The notes: a model not told the origin generated them from the letters alone. Shown: positions 1-7,528, counted from the first letter of the stretch. The stretch is DNA of 25,871 nucleotides from CAYVAP01 sp964343195 (GCA_964343195.1 CAYFIR010000097.1:1-25871), one strand, 5' to 3'. Made by a program: numbers and translations.

Positions 1-42
1 GCCCTGGACTCCGATTTAATCAACATCAGCCTGAAACCCTGA
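1..42 (+). CDS. Possible C-terminal end of an upstream gene (partial)
   Basis: Frame 1 is open from the window edge and reads ALDSDLINISLKP before a TGA at 40-42. Thirteen codons are too few to identify a family or to be sure this is coding. A hairpin at 16-52 covers the last codons and the stop, which would suit the end of a gene. It could equally be non-coding sequence. Confidence 0.3.
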   Translation, partial: ALDSDLINISLKP

Positions 43-52
43 GGTTGATTAA
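16..52. repeat. 14-bp hairpin at the putative end of the upstream gene
   Basis: TTAATCAACATCAG (16-29) pairs with CTGAGGTTGATTAA (39-52) with one mismatch and a 9-nt loop. No T-run follows on either strand, so it is not a classical intrinsic terminator, although it may still mark a transcript end. Confidence 0.55.
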
Positions 53-143
53 TTCCAAAATGTGGTTTCCAGACCCTTTGTGGGGATTTTTCTCATTAAA
101 AAAATGCATAAAGTCCAGATAAGTTTGCCTGCAAATGGAGCAG

Positions 144-186
144 TAAGGGGAATATGGGCAAGAGATAAACGCCCATATTCCCCTTA
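144..186. repeat. Perfect 16-bp inverted repeat
   Basis: TAAGGGGAATATGGGC (144-159) and GCCCATATTCCCCTTA (171-186) are exact reverse complements around an 11-nt loop. The hairpin lies beyond the 3' end of tex, just before the GTAGTTGGACAG-type repeat at 197. It has no T-run. It may act as a transcript-end structure for tex or for an upstream gene. Confidence 0.7.
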
Positions 187-196
187 TACACTCTGT

Positions 197-356
197 CAGT
201 AGTTGGACAGAATTATAGAGGTATCAAGTCTTGTCCTGTCGCAGATCCCGAGCGAGACTCGGGGAGCGGAGCCGAAGGAACGGAGGATATGGAGGCAAGT
301 CGCCGCTTGAGCCCTTTATCCCTCCATATCCTCCATACCTCTCTCTTACAGTTCCT
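197..356. repeat. Intergenic palindromic repeat, family B copy 1 (with internal insertion)
   Basis: It starts with CAGTAGTTGGACAG, as do two units near 18178 and 18302. The core hairpin is perfect: GGAGGATATGGAGG (282-295) with CCTCCATATCCTCC (321-334). Compared with the 18302 copy, this one has roughly 55 extra bases at about 226-280, which contain their own hairpin CCCGAG-CGAGA-CTCGGG (247-263). The loop following GGAGGCAA is conserved between the two copies. It lies directly downstream of tex, so a 3'-end role is possible. The right boundary is approximate. Confidence 0.65.
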
Positions 357-366
357 ACCAGAGATT

Positions 367-2613
367 CTACTTCCCCTTCTTCTGACTGGGTTTGAAGCGA
401 ATGTGATCGCTTTGAGCAGGGCGATTGTCGCGCCGAGGACGGCGCTTGCCCCCTCCTCCTTTGCGACGGGCTCCTCCTCCGGCATTCTCATCCTTCATCG
501 ACAGGCCAATGCGGCGGCGATCCACATCGATGCTGGTCACGCGGACCTGCACCTTCTGGTGAACCTTGACCACCTCGGTGGGGTGCTTGACGAAACGATT
601 CGCTAGCTGCGACAGGTGCACCAGTCCATCCTGGTGTACGCCGATGTCCACAAATGCGCCAAAGTCCGTGATGTTGGTTACGATGCCGGGCAGTACCATG
701 CCCTCACGAAGATCGGTGATCTCGTTGATACCTTCGGCAAACTGGAAGACCTCAAACTGCTCACGCGGGTCACGGCCGGGCTTGGCTAGTTCGGACATGA
801 TGTCTTCCAGGGTGGGCAGCCCCACCTCTTCAGTGACATAATCCTTGAGCTTGATCTTCTTACGCAACGACTCATCCTGCATCAGGCCAACCACGGTGAC
901 ACCGAGGTCTTTGGCCATCTGCTCCACCAGGCCATATCGCTCTGGGTGAACGGCGCTGGCATCCAGCGGGTTTTTCGCTTCGCGGATGCGGAGAAACCCT
1001 GCTGCCTGTTCGTAGGCTTTGGGGCCAAGGCGGGCTACTTTCAGCAGTTCCTTGCGGGATTGGAAGGGGCCATTTTCATCACGGTGCTTGACGATATTCT
1101 CGGCCAAAGTAGGGCCGAGACCTGATACATAGGTCAGTAATTGCTTGGAAGCGGTATTCACTTCCACCCCGACCTTGTTTACACAGGAAATGACCGTGTC
1201 GTCCAGCGCTTTTTTGAGCTGGGTCTGGTCTACATCGTGCTGGTACTGACCCACCCCGATGGACTTGGGGTCAATCTTGACCAGTTCCGCCAAGGGATCC
1301 ATCAGGCGACGCCCGATGGACACAGCGCCACGCACGGTAAGGTCCTTGTCGGGAAATTCCTCCCGAGCCACTTCCGAAGCCGAGTAGATCGAAGCTCCGC
1401 TCTCGTTGACCATCAGGATGGAGATATTCGATGGCAGGCCAGATTCTCTCAGGAAAGCCTCGCTTTCGCGGCCTGCAGTGCCATTGCCCACGGCGATAAC
1501 CTCAATGCCATAGCGGCTTACCAGGTCCTGCACGACCATCGTCGCCTGCGAAATGCGTCGCTGAGGAGGATGAGGATAGATCACAGAGTCTTCCAGTAAG
1601 CGGCCATTTTTGTCCAGGCAAACGACCTTACAACCAGTACGGAAGCCAGGGTCCACAGCCATCACCGCTTTTTCTCCCAGTGGTGCAGCCAGCAGCAGCT
1701 GACGCAGGTTTTCGGTAAAAACGTTGATTGCGTCGAGGTCGGCCTTGTCCTTGGTGACCACGCGGGTTTCGGTTTCCAACGAAGGAGCCATCAGGCGCTT
1801 GTAGCTATCTTCGACGGCTTCGCTGACTACCTGGGCCGCTTTGGATTTGCCCTGCACAAACTGACGGTTCAGGCGGAAGAGTGCTTCTTCATCATCGGGC
1901 CTCATGGTCAGCGAGATGATCATTTCTTTTTCGGCCCGGCGCATGGCGAGCAGGCGGTGAGAGGGCACTTTATCGACGGGTTCACTCCATTCGAAGTAAT
2001 CCTTGTATTTGGCTCCTTCTTCTTCCTTGCCCCTCATCACCTTGGCGGCGACCACGCCTTTGTTCAGAAAGAGATCCCGCACCCTGGAACGGGCGTCTTT
2101 GTCCTCATTGACCCACTCGGCGATGATGTCTTTTGCTCCAGCCAGGGCTTCCTCCACATTGTTGACTTCTTTCTCCGCATTGACAAATTGCTCGGCGAGG
2201 CTGTCGGGGTCACTGCTGTCCTGCGCTTCGAATAACTGCCTGGCCAGTGGTTCCAAGCCCTTTTCCCGGGCGATGGTGGCGCGGGTGCGTCGCTTGGGCT
2301 TGTAAGGCAGGTAAATGTCTTCCAGTTCGGTGAGGGTCGCCGCCCCCATGACGGCTGCTTTCAGCTCGTCGGTGAGCAGTTCGCGCTCTTCCAGCGATTT
2401 GAGGATGGCCTCGCGGCGCTTGTCCAGGGCCACGAGTTGCTCCAGTCGGTCGCGGATTTTGGTCAGCTCTACTTCGTCCAGGCTACCGGTTACCTCCTTG
2501 CGGTAACGTGCCATGAAGGGGATGGTCGCCCCCTCGTTGAGCATGGTGATGGTAGCAGCGACCTGACGGGGGACCAGGTTCATTTCCTGGGCGATGATAT
2601 CGGTATGGTTCAT
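367..2613 (-). CDS. tex: Tex family RNA-binding transcription accessory protein
   Basis: This 748-residue protein has the full Tex/YhgF layout. A helical N-terminal region begins near MNHTDIIAQEMNL. It is followed by a YqgF/RNase H-like domain (from about residue 318, motif MAVDPGFRTGCK), a helix-hairpin-helix region (SGLGPTLAENIV, then LGPKAYEQAAGFLRI) and an S1 RNA-binding domain (about 638-708, motif GIVTNITDFGAFVDIG). Tex proteins are cytoplasmic nucleic-acid-binding factors that affect transcription and RNA turnover. The last ~40 residues form an unusual Arg/Lys/Gly-rich basic tail, probably an extra nucleic-acid contact. The length is normal for the family. The start is the ATG giving the family-typical N-terminus. 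It is transcribed alone, away from the hipB-like gene, and a TATATTTG box lies upstream. Confidence 0.96.
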   Translation of the reverse strand: MNHTDIIAQEMNLVPRQVAATITMLNEGATIPFMARYRKEVTGSLDEVELTKIRDRLEQLVALDKRREAILKSLEERELLTDELKAAVMGAATLTELEDIYLPYKPKRRTRATIAREKGLEPLARQLFEAQDSSDPDSLAEQFVNAEKEVNNVEEALAGAKDIIAEWVNEDKDARSRVRDLFLNKGVVAAKVMRGKEEEGAKYKDYFEWSEPVDKVPSHRLLAMRRAEKEMIISLTMRPDDEEALFRLNRQFVQGKSKAAQVVSEAVEDSYKRLMAPSLETETRVVTKDKADLDAINVFTENLRQLLLAAPLGEKAVMAVDPGFRTGCKVVCLDKNGRLLEDSVIYPHPPQRRISQATMVVQDLVSRYGIEVIAVGNGTAGRESEAFLRESGLPSNISILMVNESGASIYSASEVAREEFPDKDLTVRGAVSIGRRLMDPLAELVKIDPKSIGVGQYQHDVDQTQLKKALDDTVISCVNKVGVEVNTASKQLLTYVSGLGPTLAENIVKHRDENGPFQSRKELLKVARLGPKAYEQAAGFLRIREAKNPLDASAVHPERYGLVEQMAKDLGVTVVGLMQDESLRKKIKLKDYVTEEVGLPTLEDIMSELAKPGRDPREQFEVFQFAEGINEITDLREGMVLPGIVTNITDFGAFVDIGVHQDGLVHLSQLANRFVKHPTEVVKVHQKVQVRVTSIDVDRRRIGLSMKDENAGGGARRKGGGGKRRPRRDNRPAQSDHIRFKPSQKKGK

Positions 2614-2648
2614 GAAGCGTGAAGCAGTTTTCGTTCGGTGTTAGCCTT

Positions 2649-2656
2649 CAAATATA
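2649..2656 (-). promoter_or_regulatory. Candidate -7 box of the tex promoter
   Basis: On the minus strand this reads TATATTTG, a perfect match to the Bacteroidota -7 consensus TAnnTTTG. It lies 36 bp upstream of the tex ATG. No convincing TTTG was seen at the -33 position, so the call rests on the -7 box only. Confidence 0.4.
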
Positions 2657-2769
2657 AGGGAAATGCGGCATTATGCCACCGGAGGTGGGCTGGTTTTGAA
2701 GAGGCGCACGCAGGCCAGGTTTTTACCGGAGTTGGTATTCTTGCCTGGTTTGCGTTCTCTTGATGCCCC

Positions 2770-2874
2770 GCTGGCGCAAGACTCTGTCTTGTGTCAGTGA
2801 TTATCGGTCTCTGACCGCAATATCAGCAAACACAGTCCGAAAATCACTGACACGGGAGAGACTCCCGCGCCAGC
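2770..2874. repeat. Composite palindromic element, family A copy 1
   Basis: Outer arms GCTGGCGC (2770-2777) and GCGCCAGC (2867-2874) enclose a symmetric set of structures. These are a mini-hairpin AAGAC-TCT-GTCTT (2778-2790), a long inner stem GTGTCAGTGATTATCGG (2791-2807) pairing with one mismatch with 2837-2853, a mini-hairpin CGGTC-TCT-GACCG (2805-2817), a decayed third mini-hairpin (about 2826-2838) and GGGAG-AGA-CTCCC (2854-2866). A second copy is at 4934-5037. Similarity continues past the right arm (ATGTTGTGAA against ATGTTATGAA). It sits between tex and the hipB-like gene. No transposase is nearby. Confidence 0.8.
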
Positions 2875-3015
2875 CCTTTTGGATGTTGTGAACGCAGACA
2901 GGCCAGGATCAAGCAGAGCCTTGGACTCCACGCCTGCGTTTGGGATCTTCCGATACACAAAGAAGGTTTGTTCAGTAAAACTATTGTTTTATATCTCAGA
3001 CAAATATGCATATAT

Positions 3016-3033
3016 TGTTCATTATATTGAACA
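3016..3033. promoter_or_regulatory. Probable operator of the hipB-like repressor
   Basis: TGTTCA-TTATAT-TGAACA is a perfect 6-bp inverted repeat with a 6-nt spacer, ending 4 bp before the start codon at 3038. An extra TGTTCA half-site is at 2969-2974. Antitoxins of the HipB type usually bind inverted repeats over their own promoter, so autoregulation is a reasonable inference. The TTTG at 2967 and TATATCTC near 2990 could be promoter boxes. Confidence 0.5.
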
Positions 3034-3037
3034 TAAA

Positions 3038-3340
3038 ATGAAAAGTGCCACCCTCCTCCCAAAAGAGAAGCGCATTCTTACCCAACTGGGGGAAAATATC
3101 CGACTAGCCCGACTTCGCCGGAAAATCAGTGCGGAATTGCTGGCTGAACGAGCGAATATCGGGCGGACTACCCTCTGGAACCTGGAAAAAGGCAATGCCA
3201 ACGTTAGCCTAACCAGCCTCATTCGGGTGCTAAGTGCATTAGGTATGGCTGGAGAACTAGGCCGATTGGCGCAAGATGATGCTCTGGGCCGCAAACTTCA
3301 GGACATTGAGTTGATGAAAACCAAAGGCAAGGGTTCATGA
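3038..3340 (+). CDS. HipB-like XRE-family helix-turn-helix antitoxin/repressor
   Basis: The protein has 100 residues and one Cro/C1-type helix-turn-helix domain at about 13-70 (LGENIRLARLRRKIS, then LAERANIGRTTLWNLEKG). It resembles the short regulators that precede hipA genes in type II toxin-antitoxin modules, where they bind the toxin and repress the operon. The start at 3038 was chosen because it gives the family-typical N-terminus and follows an inverted-repeat operator; the open frame upstream runs into repeat DNA. Its stop overlaps the next ATG as ATGA, the usual hipBA arrangement, but only a fragment of hipA follows. It may therefore be an orphan antitoxin, or may act on a hipA elsewhere. 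Confidence 0.85.
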   Translation: MKSATLLPKEKRILTQLGENIRLARLRRKISAELLAERANIGRTTLWNLEKGNANVSLTSLIRVLSALGMAGELGRLAQDDALGRKLQDIELMKTKGKGS

Positions 3341-3492
3341 AAGAGATTGAGGTAGTGGCGGATTGGGCCGGGTTGAGCTCCCCGACCTTGATGGGTATTC
3401 TTCGTCCGGCATTCCATTTAGCACCACAAGCAGCCCCATATCACCGAATGCCGTCCAACACCGCCCCAGGTTTACTCTATTGTTCTTGTTGA
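3337..3492 (+). pseudogene. Truncated hipA toxin remnant (5' end only)
   Basis: The frame starts inside the hipB-like stop codon (ATGA overlap). Its first ~22 residues, MKEIEVVADWAGLSSPTLMG and onward, match the N-terminus typical of HipA-family kinases (MKEIxVxADWxGLxxPxLMG). After about 3402 the resemblance ends abruptly. The frame continues for ~29 unrelated residues to TGA at 3490-3492, against roughly 400 or more residues in a full HipA. No kinase motifs occur in any frame before the esterase gene at 3586. An inverted repeat CGGCATTC/GAATGCCG (3407-3414, 3446-3453) begins right at the breakpoint. I infer deletion or replacement of most of the toxin. Confidence 0.7.
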
Positions 3493-3585
3493 GGGGAGCT
3501 TTAAAATATGCGGCGTACTATTCTTCAAAATGCTGCCCTCTAGGGGAATTTTGCCTCACTTTCGAAGACCTAACGAAACTACCCC

Positions 3586-4866
3586 TCACCTCATCCTCCG
3601 ATCCGCAAAATCCATAAACTGCTCCCAATCGTAGGAGGTGAGCTCGTGTTTGCCGCTGCGGAGGTGGTAGCCGACGATACCTTCAGCGCGGGGTTCGTTG
3701 ACTTTCGGCGAACGCTTTTTTTCCAGGCCATCCAATCCATAGAGCGCGTAGGCCTCAGAGGCATGATAGGCGCCCAAATACTCCCCTCTCGGATCAGTCC
3801 AGAGATCTTCTTCAGCACTGGCGACATACAAGGGGCGCGGTGCCAGCAGAGCCAGTAGCTGATGTTGGTCAATTGGAAGCGAATCTTCACGGTCGTTGTA
3901 GAGTGGAAATCGATCGCAAAACCAGTGGGGTGCAATGTCATTGATGGCTTCCACAGTCTCGCCAAAGCGCCTGCGGAACAGCGTGGCTCCTGCGCAGCCA
4001 GAGTTGTTGGAGAATACGAGGGCAAACCGCTCGTCCTGCGCCCCAGTCCACAAAGCGACCTTCCCCAGTCGGGAATGCCCCAATACTGCCACCCGACTTT
4101 CGTCCACTGCGGGAATTTCTCCGAAAAAGTCCAGCACCCGTCTAAGCCCCCAGGACCAGGCCGCGATGGCCCCCCACTGCGTAGAATCGGGGTGTGTTTG
4201 CCCACTCTCGTAAAACAGCGGATACACCCCTTTATCAAAGCCACTCGGATAATCCGGGACGATGTCGCTGCAATATACCGTCGCCAGACCATAGCCGCGT
4301 CTGATGATTTCTTCCACTGGCCAGCGGTGTTGCAAGCTCCCACGAGATGTCTCCGTCGCGACGTTCTCAAAAATCCCCAGGCTGCTGTCATTGCGCACCC
4401 AGCTTTGGGTAAGCCAGATGTTGGTGTCCGGCTGCACGGTCTGATTCCCAGAAAAATTAAGCCCTACAAACACGGGGACCGACAGTTGCCCGACTGGCAC
4501 ATAGAGCAACAAATCCATGTCCTGCGAAAGGCCCTGCCGCCACATGCGCAGGCGATACTGGGAGCGGGTGGCGATGCCGTCCAGGGCTGTTCCGGTTTCA
4601 CTTTTCACTACCACCAGGCTGTCTAGCTGGCCATCAAATGGTACGGCTCCGTAGATTTCTTCTTGGAAGATTTTCCGCAACGCAGGCCGATGTGCTTTCC
4701 ACTCCACGACGCTGGAGATGGGATTTCCCGCTGTGTCTTCCAGCAAAGCCGGCAACTCATAGTCCGGCACCCAGCGCTCCCGAAAAATGTAAGGATTGTC
4801 TGGACGGCAGGAGGAAAGCATGCCCAGGAGCATCAGGAAGTATAAAAAGTATATGAGGTGTTTCAT
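3586..4866 (-). CDS. CE15-like glucuronoyl methylesterase lipoprotein
   Basis: This 426-residue alpha/beta hydrolase has a lipoprotein signal (lipobox LSSC, lipidated Cys20). The nucleophile motif is GHSRLG, with Ser265. Downstream blocks typical of bacterial carbohydrate esterase family 15 are NNSGCAGATLFRRRFGE, APHWFC, DQHQLLALLAPRPLY and EDLWTDPRGE, and the likely catalytic His is H407 (GKHELTSYDW). CE15 enzymes cleave the ester between 4-O-methyl-glucuronic acid of xylan and lignin alcohols. The exact substrate here is unknown. The protein should be membrane-anchored at the periplasmic or outer face. It stands alone, with no xylanase or SusCD genes beside it, which is unusual for plant-polymer enzymes in Bacteroidota. 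Confidence 0.85.
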   Translation of the reverse strand: MKHLIYFLYFLMLLGMLSSCRPDNPYIFRERWVPDYELPALLEDTAGNPISSVVEWKAHRPALRKIFQEEIYGAVPFDGQLDSLVVVKSETGTALDGIATRSQYRLRMWRQGLSQDMDLLLYVPVGQLSVPVFVGLNFSGNQTVQPDTNIWLTQSWVRNDSSLGIFENVATETSRGSLQHRWPVEEIIRRGYGLATVYCSDIVPDYPSGFDKGVYPLFYESGQTHPDSTQWGAIAAWSWGLRRVLDFFGEIPAVDESRVAVLGHSRLGKVALWTGAQDERFALVFSNNSGCAGATLFRRRFGETVEAINDIAPHWFCDRFPLYNDREDSLPIDQHQLLALLAPRPLYVASAEEDLWTDPRGEYLGAYHASEAYALYGLDGLEKKRSPKVNEPRAEGIVGYHLRSGKHELTSYDWEQFMDFADRRMR

Positions 4867-4933
4867 GTAGGCAAAGAAAACCCAACCGTAGCCTTGAAGT
4901 TTTGATTGAGTTGTGGGATGAAAGCCCTACCCC

Positions 4934-5037
4934 GCTGGCGCAAGACTCTGTCTTGTGTCAGTGACTATCGGTCTCTGACCGAGTAGCAGCGGACGGAGTC
5001 CGAAGATAGCTGACACGGGAGAGACTCCCGCGCCAGC
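4934..5037. repeat. Composite palindromic element, family A copy 2
   Basis: It has the same architecture as 2770-2874 but with all four mini-hairpins intact: AAGAC-TCT-GTCTT (4942-4954), CGGTC-TCT-GACCG (4969-4981), CGGAC-GGA-GTCCG (4990-5002) and GGGAG-AGA-CTCCC (5017-5029). Outer arms are GCTGGCGC (4934-4941) and GCGCCAGC (5030-5037). The inner stem GTGTCAG/CTGACAC is retained, but its inner part has diverged from copy 1. It lies between the 5' end of the esterase gene and the 3' end of the sulfotransferase gene. Similarity to copy 1 extends to about 5055 and then fades. Confidence 0.8.
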
Positions 5038-5152
5038 CCTATTGCATGTTATGAAACCTAGACCGGACAAGACCAAGTGAAGTTGTGAAAGCCCAGTCCG
5101 CGTATTGGGCTCGAAGGAACCACAGGCTGCGAGCCGTAGCCCCCAAAGCATT

Positions 5153-5875
5153 TTACCCTTTAATCGCTTCAGCAAAAAGCGGCTCATAGTAGCGCTGCTG
5201 CTCCTCGGCGAGAGATTGAAGATGTGGCTGCAGTTCTATGGGTTCGGGGGTGTAGGGCTGAATACCAGTCGAAGTATGAACTGCATGGTACCAGTATTTG
5301 GCCCAGGTACCATCCTCAGGTCGAGCGCCTGCTTCCCAGCTGAGCATGGCAGGCGCGAAGGGAATCTCCAGCCGGTTGCACAGCTCTTTCAGGGTACCTT
5401 TGGGATTTTTGCGCACCTCGGTGCCATCGATGATGACAGGTTCCTGTCCGTTTTCGCGGAGGTAGTGCCAGATGGCATATAGACGATCATAGCCGACTTC
5501 CCGAGGATCAGGACGACGGACCACTTTGCTGAAGGAGGCCAGGACCATCCGGGGATCGCGGATCAGCAGGACATTTTTACCTTTTAGCATAAAGGCCGGA
5601 TCCAGCTCGATGAGGTGCTTGGCCATCTGCTTGAAAAAGACAATGGGCGTGGTATGGGGGGCGAGTAAAACGTCGCTCACTACTTTCTCTCCATCGGATT
5701 CATATGTGGCCATGGTTTCTGCTCTTCCAGGATGGTCGATCCCTGTTACCCGCAAAAAGTGAGCATAAAGGGGCTCGTCAAAAACCTGGGTATCGCTCCG
5801 CTGGGCAAAGCTGTACATGAGGGCGGTAGAAATGTTCCGGGGGCCGGACCAGAGATTGATGCGTAGGGGCTGCAT
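5153..5875 (-). CDS. Sulfotransferase-fold P-loop protein
   Basis: The protein has 240 residues and a P-loop at the very N-terminus (SGPRNISTALMYSF, residues 10-23), corresponding to the 5'-phosphosulfate-binding loop of sulfotransferases. A second motif, RDPRMVLASFSK (106-117), fits the 3'-phosphate-binding region. No signal peptide or membrane segment is seen, so it is cytoplasmic. Family members include sulfotransferases that use PAPS, but many bacterial members of this short type have no known acceptor. The gene is monocistronic, with a repeat element behind it. It may not be an active sulfotransferase, and no sulfate-activation genes are in the window. Confidence 0.75.
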   Translation of the reverse strand: MQPLRINLWSGPRNISTALMYSFAQRSDTQVFDEPLYAHFLRVTGIDHPGRAETMATYESDGEKVVSDVLLAPHTTPIVFFKQMAKHLIELDPAFMLKGKNVLLIRDPRMVLASFSKVVRRPDPREVGYDRLYAIWHYLRENGQEPVIIDGTEVRKNPKGTLKELCNRLEIPFAPAMLSWEAGARPEDGTWAKYWYHAVHTSTGIQPYTPEPIELQPHLQSLAEEQQRYYEPLFAEAIKG

Positions 5876-6126
5876 GGCAATGAGAGATTAGGGGCTGATT
5901 GCTGTTCTAATTTTACGCGATGTCGCGCCAGAATGCAAGGAAATATCCAGGATGAGCTGGGGAATTATTTGGAACTGTTTGGGGCAGAGTCCCTATGAGA
6001 AGTCCCGTTGGTGGCCAACCTTGTCCATTTTCGTTTAGCCAAAGTGTACCCAATTTCATCAAGAGGAGAGGCGCCCGGTGAATGGGGAGATTTTCTTCTC
6101 CGTATCTTGGTCCAAACCCTACGCCT

Positions 6127-6891
6127 ATGATGAAGTACGTGGAGCTACAGCCCAGCAACCAGGTCAACGAGATCGTCCACCGATTCTGGATGTTTCAGGT
6201 TGAGGCTTCGGAGGAATTGCATTCTCCGTTTTTGCACGAAACCCTACCGGAAAGCCACGTTTCGCTGGTGCTCATTCGTCAGCCATATTTTGTCGGCGTA
6301 CGCCTGCTGGGGCCACATACCCACAAGTTTCAGCAGCACATACATCCGCCATCCGTCTATCTGGGGATCCGATTCCTGCCCTGGATCAGCTTTGATCCGC
6401 CGTTTTACGATCCGGTGGATCTGGTCAACCAGACTGCCGATGTTCCCGAATCGGTATCCCGGCATTTCGGGGATCTGCTGGAAGCTCCGGCCAGTATTTC
6501 GCAGGAATTGCTGGAAAGCAGGGTGAAACGCCTCCTGGAAGTACATCAGCCCAAACAGGATCGACTCGTCAAGTACATTTGCCTGGAGCTGAACGAAGGC
6601 AGGCCGATAGGGGAGATTGTGGAAGAATTGCCGCACTCCATCCGGGTCATTCAGAAGCGTTTCAAGCAGGTGACAGGCATCAGCATGCGCAGCTTCGTCG
6701 GGAACCTGAGGCAGCGACGGCTTTGGGAAGAAAGAATCCATCAGGACGCCAGCTGGACTGAGAGCATCCTCAAGTACGACTTCTACGACCAGGCCCATTT
6801 CATTCGGGATTTTCAGAAAAAAATGCAGCGTTCGCACCAGGACTTTAGCCAGTACCTGGCTAGCATGGAGATTTCCCTGGCAGCAGATTGA
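6127..6891 (+). CDS. AraC-family transcriptional regulator
   Basis: The N-terminal ~145 residues look like the DUF6597-type sensor domain found ahead of AraC helix-turn-helix domains (KYVELQPSNQVNEIVHRFW). The C-terminal ~100 residues carry two helix-turn-helix units, including IRVIQKRFKQVTGISMRSFV and YDQAHFIRDFQKKMQRSHQDF, the latter typical of AraC recognition. It should bind DNA as a regulator; the effector is unknown. The start at 6127 (or the next ATG, 6130) matches the usual MKY-type N-terminus. An alternative ATG at 6082 adds 15 residues and has AGGAG 13 bp upstream, so it cannot be excluded. The secreted protein gene 73 bp downstream, on the same strand, is a possible co-transcribed partner or target. 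Confidence 0.88.
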   Translation: MMKYVELQPSNQVNEIVHRFWMFQVEASEELHSPFLHETLPESHVSLVLIRQPYFVGVRLLGPHTHKFQQHIHPPSVYLGIRFLPWISFDPPFYDPVDLVNQTADVPESVSRHFGDLLEAPASISQELLESRVKRLLEVHQPKQDRLVKYICLELNEGRPIGEIVEELPHSIRVIQKRFKQVTGISMRSFVGNLRQRRLWEERIHQDASWTESILKYDFYDQAHFIRDFQKKMQRSHQDFSQYLASMEISLAAD

Positions 6892-6964
6892 CGCAAAATT
6901 ACAATCATTTCATGGGGTGGAACGAGAACTTTGAGCCCGAAATCACTCAAAACCAACGAACCCT

Positions 6965-7528
6965 ATGAACCCTTCAATTCTTGTCGTTTCCCTGTTGATT
7001 TTCGCATTTGGCGGCTCTGTGGCCTTTGCCCAAACCGATGTCTCCACTTTTTCGGAGGTAAATGAACTCGCCTTCATGCAGGGCACCTGGGTGGGAGAAG
7101 GCTGGATGATGGGCCGTCAGCGCCAGCGCATGCCGTTCCAGCAAACCGAAGTCATTCAGCCAAAAGTAAGCGAACAGGCCCTGATGATCGACGGGCTGGG
7201 CTATGCCCTCGACAGCACCGGACAGGTAACCGACCGCGTCATCCACGATGCCTTCGGCGTCATTTCCCTCAATCCAGAGACCGGAGCCGTTACCATGCTT
7301 TCTTTTTCCGAAGCGAATGGCCGCATGGAGTGTGCTTTTCATCGCCTGGACGAAAAGAAGCTGTACTGGGAATTCAAAGACCCTCGCAGCGGGGGAACCA
7401 TCCGGTTTACCGAGGATTTTTCTACAGAGGGCGAATGGAAAGAAATCGGCGAAATCTCCATGGACGGAGAGCGATGGTTCCAGTTTTTTGAGATGAATCT
7501 CAAGAGGGAATCCGAAGTTCGTGATTAG
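6965..7528 (+). CDS. Secreted small beta-rich protein, DUF1579-like
   Basis: A signal peptide (MNPSILVVSLLIFAFGGSVAFAQ) is followed by ~164 residues beginning FMQGTWVGEGWMMG and ending near ISMDGERWFQFFEMNLKR. This opening 'F-x-x-G-x-W-x-G' and the alternating strand pattern resemble the lipocalin-like DUF1579 and related families of unknown function. I cannot name a ligand. The protein is probably periplasmic. The last residues (VRD) and the stop codon lie inside a degenerate 7-bp tandem repeat (7516-7550), so the exact C-terminus may have been set by repeat growth. It may share a transcript with the AraC gene upstream. Confidence 0.75.
   Translation: MNPSILVVSLLIFAFGGSVAFAQTDVSTFSEVNELAFMQGTWVGEGWMMGRQRQRMPFQQTEVIQPKVSEQALMIDGLGYALDSTGQVTDRVIHDAFGVISLNPETGAVTMLSFSEANGRMECAFHRLDEKKLYWEFKDPRSGGTIRFTEDFSTEGEWKEIGEISMDGERWFQFFEMNLKRESEVRD

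Noticed and set aside
1141..1599. Long open frame on the plus strand inside tex
   Set aside because: It is antisense to a fully conserved Tex protein and its translation has no recognisable domain.
2879..3037. Longer N-terminus for the HipB-like regulator
   Set aside because: These codons lie in repeat-derived and promoter DNA, and the operator-like repeat would fall inside the gene.
3862..4626. Plus-strand open frame of 254 codons opposite the esterase gene
   Set aside because: The minus-strand frame has a lipobox, a GHSRLG nucleophile motif and further CE15-like blocks; the plus frame has none.
6007..6019. GTTGG-TGG-CCAAC as another member of the mini-hairpin group
   Set aside because: It has the 5-3-5 geometry, but the loop differs, the closing pair is G-C, and no outer arms are seen, so chance is a fair explanation.
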